From G963422275 sp963422275 (GTDB lineage Bacteria; Pseudomonadota; Alphaproteobacteria; Rhodobacterales; Rhodobacteraceae): 64,000 nucleotides of DNA. The notes below the pieces were generated by a model. That model made no database searches. It had not been told where the DNA came from and was given only the letters and a program-made list of their open reading frames with translations. A program made the translations under genes and the position numbers. Every line of letters begins with the position of its first letter. Position 1 is the stretch's first letter. Of this stretch, positions 34,770 through 44,151 are shown piece by piece. The stretch lies in assembly GCA_963422275.1 (NCBI GenBank), contig OY729418.1, forward strand, positions 1,302,001-1,366,000, read 5' to 3'.

Positions 34770-34828
34770 AAAACAATTGGTGAGTCCGGACTCCTGATGC
34801 CGGGCCTAATCGGAGTGCCTGTACTGAG

Positions 34829-37534
34829 ATGTTAGGTCTGCAAAACGTTGCCAAAAAGGTCTTCGGCTCGCCGAACGACCGAAAGCTGAAGTCCGTCAGA
34901 CCGCTGGTCTCGCAAATCAACGATCTGGAGCTGGGGCTGGAGTCGCTTTCCGAGCAAGAACTGAGAGCCAAGACCGAAGAGTTCCGGAACCGCATTGCAA
35001 ACGGCGAGGCAATTGATTCTCTCTTGCCCGAGGCGTTTGCCGCCGTTCGGGAAGCCGGAAAGCGCTCGCTCGGGCAGCGCATTTTCGATGTCCAGCTGAT
35101 TGGTGGCATTTTCCTTCATCGCGGGAACATCTCCGAAATGAAAACCGGCGAAGGCAAAACGCTTGTCGCAACCCTTCCCGCGTATCTGAACTCCCTTTCA
35201 GGGGATGGCGTCCATATCGTGACGGTCAACGATTATCTGGCGCGGCGTGACGTTGAATGGATGGGCAACGTGTACGATGTGCTGGGAATAACGGCCGACG
35301 TCGTGGTGCCCGGTCAGGCAGAGGACAAAAAGAGAGCCGCCTACAAGGCGGACGTGACCTACGCGACCAACAACGAGCTGGGTTTCGATTACCTGAGGGA
35401 CAATATGGCGAAGGATCTTGCCGCCATGGTTCAACGCGGCCACAACTTCGCAATCGTGGACGAAGTGGACTCAATTCTGATCGACGAGGCCCGAACGCCG
35501 CTGATCATCTCGGGGCAGTCTCAAGATCGGTCAGAGTTGTACATGGCCATCGACCGCCTGATACCGGAGATTCAGGGTGAGCATTACACACTAGACGAAA
35601 AAACCAGGAACGTGACATACACCGATGAAGGAAACGATTTCATTGAGGGAAAGCTCAAGGAGGCTGGCATCCTTCCCGAACGCCAGTCACTTTACGATCC
35701 TGAATCGACATCCATCGTCCACCACATCACGCAATCGCTTCGGGCGCACAAGAATTATCACAAGGACAAGGACTACATTGTCCGAAACGGACGGATCGTG
35801 CTTATCGATGAGTTCACCGGCCGAATGATGGAGGGAAGACGCCTGAGCGACGGGTTGCATCAGGCGATCGAGGCAAAAGAGGGCGTCGGCATCCAGCCCG
35901 AAAACGTCACGCTCGCATCGATCACCTTCCAGAACTACTTCCGCTTGTACAAGAAGCTTGCTGGGATGACCGGAACAGCAGCGACCGAGGCCGAGGAATT
36001 CCAGGAAATTTATGGACTCGGAGTCATTGAAGTCCCAACCAACCAGCTAGTCGCTCGGAAAGATGAAAACGACCAAGTCTACAGAACCGCCAAGGAAAAG
36101 ACCGACGCCATTCTGGCTTCAATCAAGGAGGCCAACGAACAAAAGCAGCCAGTATTGGTCGGGACCACATCGATCGAGAAATCGGAAACGCTTTCCAACC
36201 TGCTGCACAAGAGCAATATAAAGCACAATGTCCTCAACGCCCGCCATCACGAACAGGAGGCGAAGATTATCGCCGAGGCCGGATGTCCCAGCGCGGTGAC
36301 AATCGCGACAAACATGGCCGGGCGCGGAACCGACATTCAGCTCGGCGGCAATGTCGAAATGCGAGTCATCGAGGCGATGGAGGAAGATCCATCAGCCGAC
36401 GCAGGGCAAATTCGCCAGAAAATCGAGAACGAGATTTCCGAAGCAAGACAGCATGTGCTTGATGCTGGGGGGCTTTACGTCCTCGCGACCGAACGGCACG
36501 AGTCCCGTCGGATCGACAACCAGCTGCGAGGCAGGTCCGGCCGCCAGGGGGACCCGGGCCGCTCAAGCTTCTTCCTATCCCTTGAGGACGACCTTATGCG
36601 GATCTTCGGCTCGAACCGGCTTGACAAGGTGCTGAACACTTTGGGAATGGAGGAAGGCGAAGCGATAGTCCATCCATGGGTGAACAAGTCGCTCGAGAAG
36701 GCGCAGGCCAAGGTGGAGACCCGCAACTTCGATATCCGAAAGCAGCTGCTTCGCTATGACGATGTCATGAACGATCAGCGAAAGGCCATCTTCAGCCAGC
36801 GGCTGGAAATCATGGAAACCGACGATGTTTCAGAGATCGTTCAGGACATGCGGCACCAGTTGATCGACGACCTCGTCGAGCGTTGCATGCCCCCGAAGAC
36901 ATTCTCCGATCAATGGGAAATGCAGGAACTCGGCGAGGAAGTCAAAGCCAAGCTTGGAATTGAGGAGCCTGTGGAATCTTGGGCGGAAGAGGACGGCATT
37001 GACGACAACGATATCCGGGACCGCCTGTACCGGGCTGCCGATGAGATGATGGCAAGAAAGACCGTGGAATTCAGCCAAGAGCAAATGCGGATGCTGGAAA
37101 AGCAGATTCTTCTGCATACGGTCGACACGAAATGGAGGGAACATCTGGTAACTCTCGAACATCTCCGATCCGTCATTGGCTTTCGCGGGTATGCGCAGCG
37201 CGACCCGCTAAACGAATTCAAGAACGAAGCGTTCGGATTCTTTGAGACGCTGCTGAATTCCTTGCGCTCGGACGTGTCGATGCACCTGAGCAATATTCGT
37301 CCGATTACGCCTGAAGAACGTCAGATGATGATTCAGCAGGCAATCGAGAGGCGAAAGCAGGCAGAGACGCCAACCAAGACGGACAATGGAAAGCCGCGAC
37401 CAAGCAAACCTGCGGACGACTTCAAGGAACGCGATCCCTCCACATGGGGAAGTCCGGGCCGGAACACTCCGTGCCCATGCGGGTCGGGGAAGAAATTCAA
37501 GCACTGCCACGGCAGAATTTCCCAATTGGCATAG
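34829..37534 (+). CDS. secA: SecA, preprotein translocase ATPase
   Basis: 901 residues, full length. The motor drives secreted proteins through SecYEG. Motifs: SEMKTGEGKTLVATLPAYL (Walker A, about 105), VDEVDSILIDEARTPLI (DEAD region, about 211), TNMAGRGTDIQLGGN (about 496), RQGDPGRSSFFLS and SLEDDLMRIFG. It ends with the zinc-binding CPCGSGKKFKHCHG (SEC-C), which binds SecB and lipids. An essential gene, clearly intact. A mobile element ends just upstream, so the promoter must lie in the about 50-base gap or inside the element. Confidence 0.97.
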   Translation: MLGLQNVAKKVFGSPNDRKLKSVRPLVSQINDLELGLESLSEQELRAKTEEFRNRIANGEAIDSLLPEAFAAVREAGKRSLGQRIFDVQLIGGIFLHRGNISEMKTGEGKTLVATLPAYLNSLSGDGVHIVTVNDYLARRDVEWMGNVYDVLGITADVVVPGQAEDKKRAAYKADVTYATNNELGFDYLRDNMAKDLAAMVQRGHNFAIVDEVDSILIDEARTPLIISGQSQDRSELYMAIDRLIPEIQGEHYTLDEKTRNVTYTDEGNDFIEGKLKEAGILPERQSLYDPESTSIVHHITQSLRAHKNYHKDKDYIVRNGRIVLIDEFTGRMMEGRRLSDGLHQAIEAKEGVGIQPENVTLASITFQNYFRLYKKLAGMTGTAATEAEEFQEIYGLGVIEVPTNQLVARKDENDQVYRTAKEKTDAILASIKEANEQKQPVLVGTTSIEKSETLSNLLHKSNIKHNVLNARHHEQEAKIIAEAGCPSAVTIATNMAGRGTDIQLGGNVEMRVIEAMEEDPSADAGQIRQKIENEISEARQHVLDAGGLYVLATERHESRRIDNQLRGRSGRQGDPGRSSFFLSLEDDLMRIFGSNRLDKVLNTLGMEEGEAIVHPWVNKSLEKAQAKVETRNFDIRKQLLRYDDVMNDQRKAIFSQRLEIMETDDVSEIVQDMRHQLIDDLVERCMPPKTFSDQWEMQELGEEVKAKLGIEEPVESWAEEDGIDDNDIRDRLYRAADEMMARKTVEFSQEQMRMLEKQILLHTVDTKWREHLVTLEHLRSVIGFRGYAQRDPLNEFKNEAFGFFETLLNSLRSDVSMHLSNIRPITPEERQMMIQQAIERRKQAETPTKTDNGKPRPSKPADDFKERDPSTWGSPGRNTPCPCGSGKKFKHCHGRISQLA

Positions 37535-37749
37535 TGATCTAAGGCTCGCCGCGCCCCTCTCCCTGCTGAGCGAATGAATCCAGGCTTGGCAACGCTCCGT
37601 TCAGGCGTGTCCCCTTCGGCCCCAAAATTCTCCCAGAGACAGTCCAGACCGGTGACCTGACTCGACAACATCCTGGTGACCGGCGGCTTGACCGGGAAAC
37701 GGCGAGACCGCAGTTGGCTTATCCCCGCTCACATTCTCGCCAAGAATCA

Positions 37750-38757
37750 ACCCGAGTTATGGATAAGCTCTGTTTTCTTTTGGAATGCACCGAATGGCGT
37801 CTGGCACGACGATTTTGCCCATTTTGACCTTTGGCTGCGCCAGAATGCAGGCAGCCAGACATGACAGGATATGAACGAAGGCATTTGTTGGGGATCGGTG
37901 TCGTGTGTGTTCCAATCCCATGCTTGATTTCAGTTTATCGAACAGCGTTTCAATGATGAACCGCTTCCGCAACATGATTTGGTCCGGAATGGGCAGAGGA
38001 AAGTTTTTCATGTTGCGGCGAATGCCAGCGATCAGGTGCAGTCCCTGCTGCCGCAAACGCTGGAAAAGCGGCTTCGAAATGCAGCCTTTATCGCCGAACG
38101 CCTTGCCTTTCAACTCGGCAATCATGGTCTCAAGCGGCTTGCGGTCGTCGGTGTTTCCAGGCGTGATCTTGACGGCCCTGACCTGACCCTTGTCGTTGAT
38201 GACCAGATGCAGCTTGAACCCGAAAAACCACCCCATGGTGCTGCGGCCCCGCTTGGCCAGTCCCTTGAAGACCTTGTTCCGGTTGATCCGTGCGTTGTGG
38301 CAGACAGCGAGCTTGGTGCTGTCCACAAAACAGATCCCGGTTTCCTCACCGCGAAAGCATTGCATCAAGATGCAAAACGGAACCGGCAAGCGCGGCATCA
38401 GAGCGACAAACCGTCCGTAGCTCGGCAGGTCTCCAAAGCAGTCGCGACATTTCCGCTCCACGCCATGGAACCGGAAAGCCTTGAAATGCTTGAAGGGCGA
38501 GAGATGAAACAACACCATGATGAAGAGCATTTCGCTGAGCGAGAGCTTGCCCGAGCGCGAGCGCTGGCGGCCTGTGCCGATCAGCCGATGCCGCTCCCAT
38601 TCTTCAAAGGTCTTTGCAAAGTCGTCGAGACAACAGAACAGTGCGATGACAGAGGTGCTCATTGAGGGGATCCCATCCGTTGATTTTGGTTGCGGATACA
38701 GAATCAGGCCACGCCCGATTTGGGAACCCCCTCACCCCTCTTATCCAGAATTGGGGT
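37750..38757 (-). mobile_element. Complete IS982-family element with 8-base target duplication
   Basis: 1008 bases. The terminal repeats are ACCCGAGTTATGGATAA (37750-37766) and, inverted, ACCCCAATTCTGGATAA (38741-38757), 14 of 17 alike. AAGAATCA is duplicated at 37742-37749 and 38758-38765. The transposase is intact, so this is a recent insertion between secA and map. Confidence 0.93.
37757..38662 (-). CDS. IS982-family transposase
   Basis: 301 residues in one frame. DDE residues are in ICFVDSTKLAVCHN (first Asp), HLVINDKGQVRAVKITPGN with the second Asp region DKGCISKPLF, and RKRFIIETLFDKLKSSMGL (Glu). The N-terminal LSLSEMLFIMVLFHLSPFKH is typical of IS982. The stop lies inside the terminal repeat. 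It is probably active. Confidence 0.93.
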   Translation of the reverse strand: MSTSVIALFCCLDDFAKTFEEWERHRLIGTGRQRSRSGKLSLSEMLFIMVLFHLSPFKHFKAFRFHGVERKCRDCFGDLPSYGRFVALMPRLPVPFCILMQCFRGEETGICFVDSTKLAVCHNARINRNKVFKGLAKRGRSTMGWFFGFKLHLVINDKGQVRAVKITPGNTDDRKPLETMIAELKGKAFGDKGCISKPLFQRLRQQGLHLIAGIRRNMKNFPLPIPDQIMLRKRFIIETLFDKLKSSMGLEHTRHRSPTNAFVHILSCLAACILAQPKVKMGKIVVPDAIRCIPKENRAYP

Positions 38758-38853
38758 AAGAATCAGATTGCGAAATCCACTTGCAAGCGAGATTCAGCAG
38801 ATTTCGGAATGCGAATTGAATTCTGTACCCCGAGGAGGCTCAACGTTCTCGGC

Positions 38854-39675
38854 TTACTCTTTCAGCTTGAAGCTGGTCGGGTGAAAGCGGCCGGCAGGTG
38901 AAAGCGTGAAAATCTCGAATCCGTCCGCCGTTACGCCGACCGAGTGCTCGAACTGCGCCGAAAGCGATCGGTCCTGAGTAACCGCCGTCCAGTTGTCACG
39001 AAGAATTCGGGTGCCCGGCTTTCCCAAATTGACCATTGGCTCGACGGTGAAGAACATCCCTTCCTGAAGCCTGTCACCACTGCCCGGCTTTCCGAAGTGT
39101 AGCACGTTTGGCGGCAGGTGAAATTCCTTTCCCAGTCCATGACCGCAAAAATTCCGTACGACCGACATTCTCTGGCCTTCCGCGTACTGCTGGATCGCGT
39201 GGCCGATATCACCAAAAGTGTTTCCCGGCCTGACCTGCTCGATTCCGAGCATCAACGCATCGTGGGTCACCTGAATGAGCCTTTCGGCCTTTCTGCTTGG
39301 CTGACCCGCAACGTACATTCTGGAACTGTCACCATACCAGCCGTTCACAATGACAGTTACATCTATGTTCAGGATGTCACCATCCTTCAGTCTCTTGCTT
39401 CCAGGAATGCCGTGGCATACAATATGGTTCACCGATATGCAGGTTGCATGCTTGTACCCCCGATAGTCGATCGTGGCTGAAGCGGCACCGTGCTTGGCAA
39501 TCCTCTGCATCACGAAACTATCGATCTCCTCCGTCCTGACGCCCGGATAAACAACATCGCAAATCTCGTCGAGAATTGCGGCGGCCACTGCACCAGCCAT
39601 CCTCATTCCGGCGAAGTCTTTGCTTCGGTAGATGCGGATTCCGCTCCGCGTGATCTTCATTTGATTGAGGTCCAT
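38854..39675 (-). CDS. map: Methionine aminopeptidase, type I
   Basis: Removes the initiator Met from new proteins. The five metal ligands are visible: Asp in NIDVTVIVNGWYGDSSRM (two), His in CGHGLGKEFH, Glu in FFTVEPM and Glu in AQFEHSVGV. ISVNHIVCHGIPG carries the substrate-side His. The N-terminus IRIYRSKDFAGMRMAGAVAA is usual. Starts at 39675 (MDLNQ) or 39660 (MKITRS) are both possible, neither with a clear ribosome binding site. Length 269-274 residues is normal. An IS982 copy lies downstream. Confidence 0.95.
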   Translation of the reverse strand: MDLNQMKITRSGIRIYRSKDFAGMRMAGAVAAAILDEICDVVYPGVRTEEIDSFVMQRIAKHGAASATIDYRGYKHATCISVNHIVCHGIPGSKRLKDGDILNIDVTVIVNGWYGDSSRMYVAGQPSRKAERLIQVTHDALMLGIEQVRPGNTFGDIGHAIQQYAEGQRMSVVRNFCGHGLGKEFHLPPNVLHFGKPGSGDRLQEGMFFTVEPMVNLGKPGTRILRDNWTAVTQDRSLSAQFEHSVGVTADGFEIFTLSPAGRFHPTSFKLKE

Positions 39676-39738
39676 CGGAAAACACTGCTGGACTGGCGCA
39701 CATACCGAAAATTTTCTGGATTCTCCAGAGTGACGCAT

Positions 39739-40440
39739 CCCCTAATCCGCAAGTAAATGGGCACTTGCTGGCGCTTTTGCCTGTTGCCCGTCAACGTGTG
39801 TACAAGTCGGTCATGTGTCCGTCTCCGCCACCATTCCCAGATGCCAAGTGCCACTCTGACATAGGCAATGGCAAACAGAGGTACCGTCCACAGTACCTTC
39901 CCGCGTTGAAATTCGTTGGCAGATTTTCTTTTTCTACAGCGGCCTTGGTCATCTCGATGCGATTTTAGAAAACTTCTGATTGGGGACGTTCTTCTTCCTG
40001 ATCACGTTCGGTCGATTTCTTGCGGTCCGGAAGCCCCGAATTTACCATCCATGGAGCGGGACCGCGCCCGATTAAGCCCTTGCTAAGCTAGTCCGGCAGA
40101 TTCCAGGCACACTGATCCCGTGTCACGGCAAGCACAGCTGGGCGATCATCAGGTTCGAGACGCCAAGAAGCAGTGCAACCTCATCGAGCGCATGTCCGGT
40201 AGATTCAAGCACTGAAGAAACATCGCCGCTGTCGTCATTTTCTGGTCATGATCCCTGAGCCTAACGATTCGGCCGTTTTCTCAAGGGGGCGCATCTTTCT
40301 CCGGCAGAAGGCTTGTCGTCCAGTTCCAAAATTCCTCTGGTCTGCGCTTGTGCCCTAGCTCCCGTTCCTCGGTTCCGCTTCCCGGCTGGCTTCGTCTCGG
40401 CATATGAGTCTTGCATCCGGCACCCATCCAACTTTGATAA
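39739..40440. other. Long spacer with an IS5 relic
   Basis: No gene. Between about 40000 and 40190 the sequence follows the IS5 element at 22904-23728 with many changes (CGGTCCGGAAGC, then GATCATCAGGTTCGAGA), without terminal repeats. It is the third and most eroded copy of that element. The rest shows no feature I recognise. Confidence 0.4.
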
Positions 40441-40446
40441 CAATTA

Positions 40447-40785
40447 AGGCTCAATTTGCAATTCGCGGGGATGGCTGCTGGACTGGCTCCCAATTTGCCT
40501 TGGACCTGGGAGACAGGCGAATGGATCGGGCGCGGTTTCGGGACTGGTTTTCGAATATTGATGAGCTGGCGGCGGCGCAACACCGGGAGAGAACGGCCTC
40601 TCTGGCAGTGCCCTGCACATCCAGACGACCAACAGTCGCCACCGCCGGATCAAGGACTTCCTGCGACTCTTCCGTGGCATTGCCATCAAATGTCTCGACA
40701 GCTGTCCGAGGTAGTTCCATCTCATTGCGCTCGGCAAGCCTCCATCGCCAAGCCAAGCCTGCAATTCGAGAACAACATGGGAGAA
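40447..40785 (+). mobile_element. IS1595-family deletion derivative, copy 3
   Basis: It begins GGCTCAATTTGCAATTCGCG, a terminal-repeat variant, and ends near GCCTGCAATTCGAGAA. Inside, FRDWFSNIDELAAAQHRE is joined to a short EASLA-like scrap and then to LHIQTTNSRHRRIKDFL in another frame. Only about 340 bases remain of an element normally over 1 kb. No clear target duplication is seen. Confidence 0.6.
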
Positions 40786-40961
40786 TTACCCGCGGCAACG
40801 CAGCGGATTCGCGATGTCTTGAATCTGCACAAGATTTCGTGCCCATTTTTGTCCAAGAAATCTTTGACGCCAGTCAGCAAAGCAATTGAACCGCCAACAG
40901 TTCGTCAATTATGATGTGGAGCGTTTCCAAATTGGTGGAGCTTGTGACCAAGGCAAGATTC

Positions 40962-41804
40962 ATGTCCCTCGGTGACGCTGTTGCTGAACACCTTTTTGAT
41001 GGTGCGACTGTGGCATTCGAGGGGTTTTCCCACTTGATCCCACATGCGGCGGCACATGAAGTCATTCGGCAGGGATTCCGGAATTTGGTCTTGGTTCGAA
41101 TGACTCCAGACCTGATTTACGATCAGATGATCGGGATGGGCTGTGCGCACAGCGTCGTGTTTTCCTATGCGGGCAATCCAGGCGTGGGTCTCTTGCGACG
41201 AATGCGTGACGCAATCGAAAACGGCTGGCCGCATCCAATCGAGATTTGCGAACACTCGCATGCCGCCTTGGCCAACGCCTATGTGGCCGGTGCCTCCAGT
41301 CTGCCCTTCATGGTGTTTCGCGGTTATCGCGGGGTTGATCTGCCCAAGGTAAATTCCGAGATTCGTTGGGTTCAATGCCCCTTTACCGGTGAGGAATTGG
41401 CCGCCGTCCGCTCGATGTTCCTCGATCTCGCAGTTGTTCACGCCCAGAAAGCTGATCATCAAGGAAACGTCTTGGTAGAGGGAATAGTGGGCATGCAGAA
41501 GGAGGCAGTATTTGCAGCGAAGCACGCGGTCGCGACTGTCGAGGAGATCGTGGAAGAATTGCGAACTCATTCAAATGCATGCATTCTCCCAAGTTGGGTA
41601 CTGGACGCGATTTGCGTGGTGCCGGGTGGGGCTCATCCATCTTATGCGCATGGTTATTACAGCCGAGATAACGCGTCGTATCTGGAGTGGAACAAGATCT
41701 CCGCTGATCGGGACAGCTTTCTTTCTTGGATGCGAGAAAACGTTACCCAGCAGACACCGGATGTGTTTGCCGCCCGGGCGGCCGGTTTCAGATACGCCAC
41801 ATGA
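40962..41804 (+). CDS. CoA-transferase subunit A (GctA/CatI type)
   Basis: About 280 residues of the class I CoA-transferase alpha subunit (glutaconate / 3-oxoadipate CoA-transferase group). Signatures: DGATVAFEGFSHLIPHAAAH, VLVRMTPDLIYDQMIGMG, FSYAGNPGVGLLRR, EICEHSHAALANAYVAGAS and VQCPFTGEELA. It moves CoA from a donor thioester to a free carboxylic acid. The ATG at 40962 has CAAGG upstream; the frame is open back to an ATG at 40911, and a GTG at 40944 is possible. It overlaps subunit B by four bases (ATGA). Confidence 0.9.
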   Translation: MSLGDAVAEHLFDGATVAFEGFSHLIPHAAAHEVIRQGFRNLVLVRMTPDLIYDQMIGMGCAHSVVFSYAGNPGVGLLRRMRDAIENGWPHPIEICEHSHAALANAYVAGASSLPFMVFRGYRGVDLPKVNSEIRWVQCPFTGEELAAVRSMFLDLAVVHAQKADHQGNVLVEGIVGMQKEAVFAAKHAVATVEEIVEELRTHSNACILPSWVLDAICVVPGGAHPSYAHGYYSRDNASYLEWNKISADRDSFLSWMRENVTQQTPDVFAARAAGFRYAT

Positions 41805-42604
41805 CGCATTTCACGCCGACTGAAATGATGGTCATTGCGGCGGCAAGGGCACTATCAAGCAATGACATCTGCTTCGCTGGCGTCGGGCCGCCATCAGAGG
41901 CATGCAACCTAGCGCGACTGGTTCATGCCCCGGACATAACGCTGATTTACGAATCCGGAACAATTGGCGCACGACCTCACGTGTTGCCGCTTTCCGTCGG
42001 TGACGGCGAGCTTTGCGAAACGGCACTCAGCACAGTTTCCGTATCCGAAATGTTCCGCTACTGGCTGCAGGGCGGCCGCATCCCGATCGGGGTGCTGGGA
42101 GCCGCGCAGATTGATCGATACGGAAATATCAACACAACCGTGATCGGAGACTACCGCAGTCCCACGGTGCGGCTTCCCGGAGGAGGAGGCGCTCCGGAGA
42201 TTGCCGGCTCGTGCGATCAAGTCTACATCATCGTTAGCCAGTCGAGGCGAACATTTGTTGACAGGCTGGATTTCATAACCACATATGGCCACGGTACAGG
42301 CAGAAAGGCGCGGCAATCAACTGGATTCACCACGAAGGGACCGACCATTCTTTTTACTGACATGGCAATCTGGAAGCCTGACCCCGAAACAAGAGAGCTT
42401 ACAGTCGTTTCACTTCATGATGGAGTTCGCCGCGAGCAAATGACGAAATCGGTTGGATGGAACGTCCAGTATGCAGACCGGGTAGATGCAACTCCTGTTC
42501 CAAGTTCAGGCGAACTGGAGGTCTTGCGTGACTTGCACATGCGCACCCGGGCCGCACACACCGGCCGAGCACAGGGACATGGAGAATGCCGAGACCCAAT
42601 ATAG
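41801..42604 (+). CDS. CoA-transferase subunit B (GctB/CatJ type)
   Basis: About 267 residues. VIAAARALSSNDICFAGVGP, PDITLIYESGTIGARP and ALSTVSVSEMFRYWLQGGRI are followed by RLPGGGGAPEIAGSCDQVYI. The Glu in the YESG segment near residue 50 is at the position of the thioester-forming Glu of this family. It pairs with subunit A through a start/stop overlap. Genes of this pair act on glutaconate, 3-oxoadipate or related diacids; the substrate here is unknown but fits the CoA-ester genes downstream. Confidence 0.9.
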   Translation: MTHFTPTEMMVIAAARALSSNDICFAGVGPPSEACNLARLVHAPDITLIYESGTIGARPHVLPLSVGDGELCETALSTVSVSEMFRYWLQGGRIPIGVLGAAQIDRYGNINTTVIGDYRSPTVRLPGGGGAPEIAGSCDQVYIIVSQSRRTFVDRLDFITTYGHGTGRKARQSTGFTTKGPTILFTDMAIWKPDPETRELTVVSLHDGVRREQMTKSVGWNVQYADRVDATPVPSSGELEVLRDLHMRTRAAHTGRAQGHGECRDPI

Positions 42605-42861
42605 CCAATAAAGAAAGACCTTTTCCGATGGCCTAGTCTCCATAACAAAGCCATGCGGCTAGCCAATTATGGTGTTTTCACGGAAAACCTTCTTTGACCG
42701 CAACATCGAATATCGAGCGGCATTCTTTTGAATGCCCTCAAGAAACGAACTTGAAGCGCAGCGCTTGATTCAAGTTTTGCATTTCCGCGAAACAACCTTG
42801 CTCACGGCTTCCCTTATGCACGCCTGGCCCAGTTTGTCACGGCATTTGAATCTGTCTCGTG

Positions 42862-44151
42862 TCAGTCTTCAATAAAGGCTGTGAGATCGTACATTACCGT
42901 GCAACCGGGAACCGCGAGAGGGCCATCCGTTCGGAAATGGGTGGTTGGCGGCAAATTGCAGCCGAGCCTTTCGCGCCACACTTCTTCCGCTTCTGGAAAA
43001 TCGCTCAGGTCAGTATGGATGGCGCGCCGCTTGACCAGATTGCGGATGCTTGTGCCGGCAGCTTCGCAAATGGCTTCAACGTTCTTGAGAATGTAACGGG
43101 TTTGGAGTTTGATAGCGGACGCGTGGAAAGGAAAATTAGGGTCGGGCCGCGCTTCTGCCGGAACTCCCTGCACATAGTCTGTCGCCATCAGTGTCGAAAA
43201 GAACAGGTATGGACCGGCCCTTGCAGCTTGGGGTTCAGCGCCCATCGGGGTGGGCACATCGTCAATTGCGATGACTTCCTTACTGTATGGGCCTTGTGGA
43301 TCGACGGCAACCAGTTCTATTTCGACCACAGCGTGGGGAACGGCCAACGGCGATTGGATAACGATTCGAGCCGGCGGGTCGGTTGGAAAATATTTGCGCC
43401 ATACATCATCGAACACAGCGAAATCCGACATGCTCACAAGATAGACCTCCGCTCGCACAACGTCCTCGAACGTGCAGCCAGCATCCGCGAGAAGCCTTTG
43501 CAAATAATCGAGCACATAGGTCGTCTGGAAGCGAATTGGGTTGTGACTGTACACGAGTTCAGGGTGTGGCACGATTGCTTCAATGGGGCCGCGCGGCCCT
43601 GTGGGAGTCGTTCCTCGCGTGAATATCAAGCCTCCGCCGCGAACCGCCTGTGAGTAGACGGGCCAGCCAATCGCGGCGACCTGTCCGATGGGTTGAACGC
43701 TTTTGACTTGGACCAGCTCGCGGACCAGCGCCGCGTTCGCGCTCAAAGTCGTCATGTCCAAGCAAACGGTAGCCCCGCGCACAGGAAGTTCCGGCACTAT
43801 CAGCAAGCTACTCGGGGGCGCTCCGTCGACGTCAAACCATTCTCAGCGAACGCGTAGCGCCATGTCCACCTCCATCGGATTCGTGTGGTACGAATTGATT
43901 TTCAGACATCTCGGCAGCGATGACCCAAGCCGCTGAAGTGTCTTGTCGAGATCCGAGTAGATGTATGTAAGTTGCTTGTGGATGCTCGACCCATGCCAGT
44001 GATAGTTTGGCAGCAACTTTGCCTCGGCGGGGATTCCGTGGGTTGGGTGAACCGCCATTTGACCTCCGACGAAGATGTGATCCCCCGCGCGGGCCGCAAG
44101 CGGTGGCGCGGCGGGAGAAGCGTCGGGATGATGTGCATATTCAATCTTCAT
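42862..44151 (-). pseudogene. Tandem three-domain RidA/YjgF-like protein split by an in-frame TGA
   Basis: From ATG 44151, preceded by GGAGGAG, the frame reads MKIEYAHHPDASPAAPPLAA, FVGGQMAVHPTHG and DMALRVR, then TGA (43843-43845). The same frame goes on EWFDVDGAPPSSLLIVPEL and gives two more RidA-like domains ending at 42862, together about 429 codons. A single C-to-T change (CGA to TGA) explains it. The middle domain keeps the RidA catalytic-type Arg (PPARIVIQSPLAVP); the first and third have other residues there. It is the closest relative in the window of the intact three-domain protein at 46276-47661. A second start could still express the last two domains (MTTLSANAALVREL). Confidence 0.75.

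Noticed and set aside
15873..43845. TGA stops in the DUF6527, winged-helix and RidA genes as evidence of a recoded TGA
   Set aside because: They replace different residues (Trp, Cys/Ser, Arg), TGG is used for Trp elsewhere, and many intact genes end in TGA. Simple loss of function is more likely.
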